The position numbers and the translations under genes are program-made. The notes beneath the pieces are model-generated. The model was given only the letters and a program-made list of their open reading frames with translations. It ran no database searches and was not told the origin of the DNA. Below are positions 6,001 to 7,468 of a DNA stretch of 7,468 nt, one piece after another. Location: contig JBHPEA010000045.1 in the NCBI GenBank assembly GCA_042577505.1, positions 1-7,468 on the forward strand, read 5' to 3'. Position 1 is the first letter of the stretch; each line of letters opens with the position of its first letter. This stretch comes from JACQSR01 sp042577505. Its GTDB lineage: Archaea; Nanobdellota; Nanobdellia; Woesearchaeales; JACQSR01.

Positions 6001-7468
6001 TTGTAAGCAGTAAGGTTTGCTGTTGTTCTATTCAAAGGATTGTCTGTTGCAGTGAGTATGGGGGTTGATTGTGTGGATGGGGTGTTTTCAATAGTAAGTT
6101 GGTTGCTTTGATTTGGGGCTCCATCAATGAAACCGTCATTTGGAGTAATGTTAACTGCCCACACTTCTCCTTTTGTTGTTTCTTGGCTGACAATTAGGTT
6201 TGATTGATTGTTATACATTGCAGAAATTTGTTCTGCAGATAAGGTGCGATTGTAAATTACAAGTTCATCTATTGTTCCATTTGATTTTTCTCCCCCTGCG
6301 TATTTGGCGCCTAAGAAAATTGGAGAAAGGGTGTTATTCATTGCTGTGTAATTGTTACTTAATGAACCCAAGCTCATTTCCGAACCATTGATATATATCT
6401 TGATTCCTGTAGTTGTAGAGCTACCATCATAAGTGGCTACTACATGAATCCATTTGTCAGTTAATCCACTAATGTTTGTTAGGGTACGTCTATATAAGTA
6501 TCCTACAGCATCGTCACCATAATTTGCTAATCTAAGTGATAATTCAGCGTCTTCATTTGTCCTGAAGAACCATTCAAAGTTGGTATTGCTGGTTGTTTTT
6601 GATGCTATATGGAATAGACTGGCATTGTTCATTTTAATCCAAGCAGCAACACTGAATGGGTAATCTGTTGAAAGGTCTCCAAAGACTAATGAGCTACTAT
6701 CAGGGATTTCTATATAATCATTGTCACCGTCAAATTCATAAGCACCCCTTCCATCGTATCCTCCTGAACTGCTGAACGTTGCACCTTGTATTGATCCATT
6801 GTTATCAAGTCCAGAGAAATCATTAGTTGTAGTCGTTTCTCCACCATTGTCTGGCTCAAATGGCATATTAACTAATGTCGTCGATTTACTATTTACAAAC
6901 CAATTGTAGATGTTCTTTACTGGATCGTTATCTCCATCTGTAGTAGATACATTATATGTAGTGAGGTTTGCTGTTGTTCTGTTTAATGGTTTGTCTGTAG
7001 CATTGAGGATTGGTGTTCCTTGAGTTGGTATAGTACTAGCATCATTTGTCGCATAAGCAGTAATGTTTCCGAAAGTGAATTGTTGGGTGTGAGCTCCAGG
7101 GGTATGTACAAGGACTTTGTAATAAGAAGTGTTTTCACAAGTGTAATCTTCTGCTAGGATTGATGTTCCATTGTATTGGTAGGATACATTTTCATCAGCA
7201 CATTTTAATGAGATCGGTTTAAGGTCATAGGGTTCTGATTCCCCATATGTTGTTCCATTGGAGGCTGAGATTGTTAAGTCTGCAGTACCCGTTGTTAAGA
7301 AATCAACTGTCCAATAACCTCCCACGACAGGATTGCTGTGTAATGTAAGGATCTCGAGGTCAATTTCATAAGTTTGGTTTGATAGGTGAGGGACTACCCA
7401 GCGGATTTCGTCAATTAAAGAGTCTCCATCATTGTCTATATAATTTACGTTTTGTACTAGTTCTCTTC
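1..7468 (-). CDS. Giant secreted/surface protein with nested LamG domains and serial beta-helices; partial at both ends
   Basis: One minus-strand frame is open from 7466 to 3 (2,488 codons) with no TAA, TAG or TGA; two extra bases at each edge belong to incomplete codons. The start, any signal peptide, and the C-terminal anchor lie outside the window. The protein is rich in Asn, Thr, Ser, Ile and aromatic residues and poor in Lys and Arg. It is packed with N-X-S/T sequons, as expected for a glycosylated archaeal exoprotein. Module order from the N-terminal side: Asp-rich motif, two-cysteine beta module, three Ig-split LamG units, a fourth LamG, a complete capped beta-helix with NosD-type tail, and the start of a second capped beta-helix. 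No catalytic motif is visible. An adhesive or glycan-binding role outside the cell is inferred from the domains, not proven. Arginine is mostly AGA and the gene is AT-rich throughout, with no abrupt composition change. I do not recognise a named gene. Confidence 0.95.
3..476 (-). other. Beta-helix 2, first seven rungs (truncated by window edge)
   Basis: Residues 2331-2488 contain about seven rungs of the same type as helix 1, e.g. DNITIKNNLFDG, then CPQWAIYAANLHSNYTIQNN. The frame is still open at the last complete codon (positions 3-5), so the helix continues beyond the left edge. Its full length and any second NosD-type tail cannot be seen. Confidence 0.85.
477..689 (-). other. Four-cysteine cap of beta-helix 2
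   Basis: Residues 2260-2330. It starts CVTPSDNLRLDYDTLLCN, then GTYYLNDSGDYGVIIIN, then VAVTCNSTILIGNNSGSAF. Cysteine codons are at 687-689, 639-641, 561-563 and 477-479, giving C-X15-C-X25-C-X27-C, one residue different from the first cap. Shared framework positions include C-[IV]-TP-x-DN, CNGTYY-[IL]-NDS, TCN-x-TI-x-IGN and SG/TG-S-x-F. This is an internal duplication of the cap. Confidence 0.8.
690..875 (-). other. NosD-type closing segment of beta-helix 1
   Basis: Residues 2198-2259 begin NTNYWNTSKT, continue IGGNYYSDYKYMDTDGDGLG and APYDVPGG, and end KDYHPLTDRP. The order 'W - GGNYYSDY - DxDGDGxGDxPY - DYxPL' is the standard end of NosD-like beta-helix domains. DTDGDGLGD (753-779) looks like a calcium loop. 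Here it is not the protein's C-terminus: a new helix cap starts at the next codon. The resemblance to NosD is structural and gives no evidence for copper handling. Confidence 0.85.
876..2990 (-). other. Right-handed parallel beta-helix 1, about 29 rungs
   Basis: Residues 1493-2197 break into about 29 rungs of roughly 20-27 residues. Each rung has a GI-x-hydrophobic strand, a variable turn, then an I-x-I-x-NNTI strand with one or two Asn at the turn, e.g. CSEGIGIY then INIINNTLNN. The stacked Asn positions would form the internal asparagine ladder known from pectate-lyase-like and NosD-like helices. The family is Beta_helix / NosD-like. No acidic catalytic cluster of a polysaccharide lyase is apparent. 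The repeats use sequons (NNT, NNS, NIT, NIS) very frequently. At DNA level this produces recurring AT-rich words across 900-2990. Confidence 0.9.
2991..3212 (-). other. Four-cysteine cap of beta-helix 1
   Basis: Residues 1419-1492. It starts DSCITPVDNYYVNQSITICN, followed by GTYYINDS, then SSITLTCNDTIFIGNGTG. Cysteine codons are at 3204-3206, 3156-3158, 3075-3077 and 2991-2993, giving C-X15-C-X26-C-X27-C. This type of segment usually forms the N-terminal cap and first turns of archaeal right-handed beta-helix proteins. A nearly equivalent cap recurs at 477-689. Confidence 0.75.
3222..3338 (-). other. Closing half of the Ig-like scaffold after LamG 4
   Basis: Residues 1377-1415 read RWQFHINESNLTTGTYAYY and so on, ending TETWYLNV. 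Regular strands with a TGTYAYYAYA hairpin and a final TETxxLxV strand are typical of the last strands of an Fn3/Ig-like domain in archaeal exoproteins. It directly precedes the beta-helix cap, separated only by QGG. Confidence 0.6.
3363..4037 (-). other. LamG / concanavalin-A-like lectin domain 4 (different subtype)
   Basis: Residues 1144-1368, 225 long. It begins DNDLVLMYNFDNVSAIGD, then DLSLHGNNGSI, GKYGSSLVFN (in place of the YDGxGAxEFDG of domains 1-3), MTVSAWIYP, WNWTHVAFTYDKN, VKIYVNGVL, VTIGGY, and IDEVRMYNRTLSGAE with a final LYMSNL. The framework is unmistakably LamG, but the signature strands and flanks differ from the tandem copies, so it was probably acquired separately rather than by the same duplication. 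Confidence 0.9.
4038..4160 (-). other. First half of a second Ig-like scaffold, upstream of LamG 4
   Basis: Residues 1103-1143 begin with a Pro-rich hinge (PPTPPNGT), then TSVIINVSVNTSNLTTLKW and DWNGTNTTFYD. The pattern of a Pro-rich lead, two alternating hydrophobic strands and a W-x-WNGTN hairpin is familiar from Ig/Fn3-like modules of archaeal surface proteins. The fold appears interrupted by LamG 4 and completed at 3222-3338. Confidence 0.55.
4161..5159 (-). repeat. Ig-split LamG unit 3 (333 residues)
   Basis: Third tandem copy (residues 770-1102), the longest because its LamG carries insertions. The opening block is 5025-5159 (NATDHPLNRTTANLTAYNQ, then VKNIYNWFVN). The closing half (4161-4310) starts SNLIVSQETTVHETWAVNIT and shares PNDGTEDGITLQSN with unit 2. 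It ends in EQWPNNLMNYE rather than the ENxPxTQST that joins the other units, marking the end of the array. Confidence 0.8.
4311..5024 (-). other. LamG / concanavalin-A-like lectin domain 3, with extra cysteines
   Basis: Residues 815-1052, 238 long. Landmarks: FTIINIPFEGG; YDGKGAFEFDG; FSVSTWIKW; DEWYHIAYVAEG followed by STFYING; LDIGW; IDEVMIFNSSLSQEQ. Unlike the other three LamG domains it contains four cysteines: codons 4944-4946 and 4914-4916 in an N-terminal insertion (CKDYTGQDFTC), and 4638-4640 and 4566-4568 flanking a mid-domain segment. The even number and close pairing suggest two disulfides, which is inference. Confidence 0.9.
5160..6074 (-). repeat. Ig-split LamG unit 2 (305 residues)
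   Basis: Second tandem copy (residues 465-769). The 45-residue opening block (5940-6074) matches units 1 and 3 in length and nearly in sequence (NRTTANLTAYNQST, then VKNIYNWFVD). The closing half (5160-5291) starts SNLIVSQETTLGETWAVNIT. There is no spacer: the next unit starts at the very next codon. The Asp/Gly loop of the opening block reads DNDSDY here instead of DGDNDP, the only copy without glycine in that loop. Confidence 0.8.
5292..5939 (-). other. LamG / concanavalin-A-like lectin domain 2
   Basis: Residues 510-725, 216 long, the shortest of the four LamG domains. Landmarks: LALLNMPFEG; YDGRGAYEFDG as in domain 1; FTIALWVKYY; NRWYHIAMV followed by YYFYRDG; LTIGFG; and LDEILIINRSLSAEQ. 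The region between FTIALWVKYY and NRWYHI is rich in Trp, Gly and Asp (SGSWWERAYIAHDEGGGS), unlike the other copies, so the ligand-facing loops have diverged while the framework is kept. Confidence 0.9.
6075..7025 (-). repeat. Ig-split LamG unit 1 (317 residues)
   Basis: First of three tandem protein repeats (residues 148-464). It opens with a 45-residue block (6891-7025) containing GTPILNATDKPLNRTTANLT and ending VKNIYNWFVN. A LamG domain follows (6204-6890), then a closing block (6075-6203) starting SNLIVSQETTKGEVWAVNIT. The opening and closing blocks look like the two halves of one Ig-like domain of the 'DxDGDxV-Y-W-VN ... GxxW-V-TPNDG' type, so the LamG appears inserted into it. The opening block carries four N-X-S/T sequons (NAT, NRT, NLT, NVS). 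Confidence 0.8.
6204..6890 (-). other. LamG / concanavalin-A-like lectin domain 1
   Basis: Residues 193-421, 229 long, near the usual size for the Laminin_G_3 family. Landmarks in order: LVNMPFE first strand; NDFSGLDNNGSI; YDGRGAYEFDG (6726-6758), the family's hallmark strand; FSVAAWIKM; DKWIHVVATYDG followed by IKIYINGSE; and the closing strand IDELVIYNRTLSAEQ leading to MYNNQ. This is a jelly-roll beta-sandwich expected to bind carbohydrate or another surface ligand, often with calcium. Which ligand cannot be told from the sequence. Confidence 0.9.
7041..7328 (-). other. Beta-rich module with two cysteines, upstream of the LamG array
   Basis: Residues 47-142 begin VVGGYWTVDFLTTGTADL and end near NITAYATND. 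Alternating hydrophobic strands and a Gly/Thr-rich turn suggest a beta-sandwich. Two cysteines (codons 7200-7202 in LKCADE and 7137-7139 in DYTCEN) are 21 codons apart and could form a disulfide. From memory, similar 'W-V-F-TTGTADL ... LKC ... Y-C-T-Y' segments recur in large archaeal exoproteins, where they sit among LamG and Ig-like modules. I cannot assign a Pfam name or a ligand. Confidence 0.5.
7407..7436 (-). other. Asp-rich calcium-loop-like motif (DNDGDSLIDE)
   Basis: Residues 11-20 of the visible protein read DNDGDSLIDE. Asp at loop positions 1, 3, 5 and 9 followed by Glu resembles the calcium loops of dockerin, EF-hand-like or thrombospondin type 3 repeats. Only one such loop is seen at this end, so it may be the last of a series lying beyond the right edge. 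Calcium binding is inferred from the spacing alone. Confidence 0.5.

Noticed and set aside
3363..6890. Eukaryotic origin because of laminin-G-like domains
   Set aside because: These are the prokaryotic Laminin_G_3 type, the frame is intron-free, and the Ig and helix modules are archaeal or bacterial in style.
1..7468. Frameshift, pseudogene or altered genetic code
   Set aside because: The frame stays open and every module keeps its signature residues in order across the full window, with no break needing a shift or stop reassignment.

Overview
The whole 7,468-base window is the inside of one very large gene read on the minus strand. One frame (first full codon at 7466-7464, last at 5-3) stays open for 2,488 consecutive codons. 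It has no stop codon, and neither the true start nor the true end lies in the window. There is no intergenic space, RNA gene, promoter, terminator or mobile element here. Short open frames on the plus strand are antisense shadows of this gene.

The product looks like a giant secreted or cell-surface protein made almost entirely of beta structure. Reading from its N-terminal side (right end of the window) to its C-terminal side (left end), the order is: an Asp-rich calcium-loop-like motif (7407-7436); a beta-rich module with two cysteines (7041-7328); three tandem copies of a roughly 305-333 residue unit, each an Ig-like domain split in two with a LamG (concanavalin-A-like lectin) domain inserted in the middle (6075-7025, 5160-6074, 4161-5159); a fourth LamG of a different subtype, apparently nested in a second kind of Ig-like scaffold (3222-4160); a complete right-handed parallel beta-helix with a four-cysteine cap, about 29 rungs and a NosD-type closing segment (690-3212); and the cap plus first seven rungs of a second beta-helix that runs off the left edge (1-689).

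The likely source is an archaeon, most plausibly of the DPANN type (Woesearchaeota or Pacearchaeota-like). This is inferred from family knowledge: LamG domains followed by 'TPNDG'-type Ig strands, the 'CNGTYY-ND' beta-helix cap and the NosD tail are typical of giant surface proteins in those AT-rich genomes. The very high density of N-X-S/T sequons fits a glycosylated archaeal exoprotein. Other archaea, or a candidate-phyla-radiation bacterium, cannot be excluded.

Functionally, four lectin-like domains followed by long beta-helical rods suggest a binding or adhesion molecule that projects from the cell. No catalytic residues are recognisable, and no ligand can be named from sequence. The most unusual points are the nested LamG-in-Ig architecture, the serial beta-helix modules with identical cysteine spacing, recurrent C-X19/20-C pairs in neighbouring helix rungs, and repeat copies kept at protein level while their codons have drifted.
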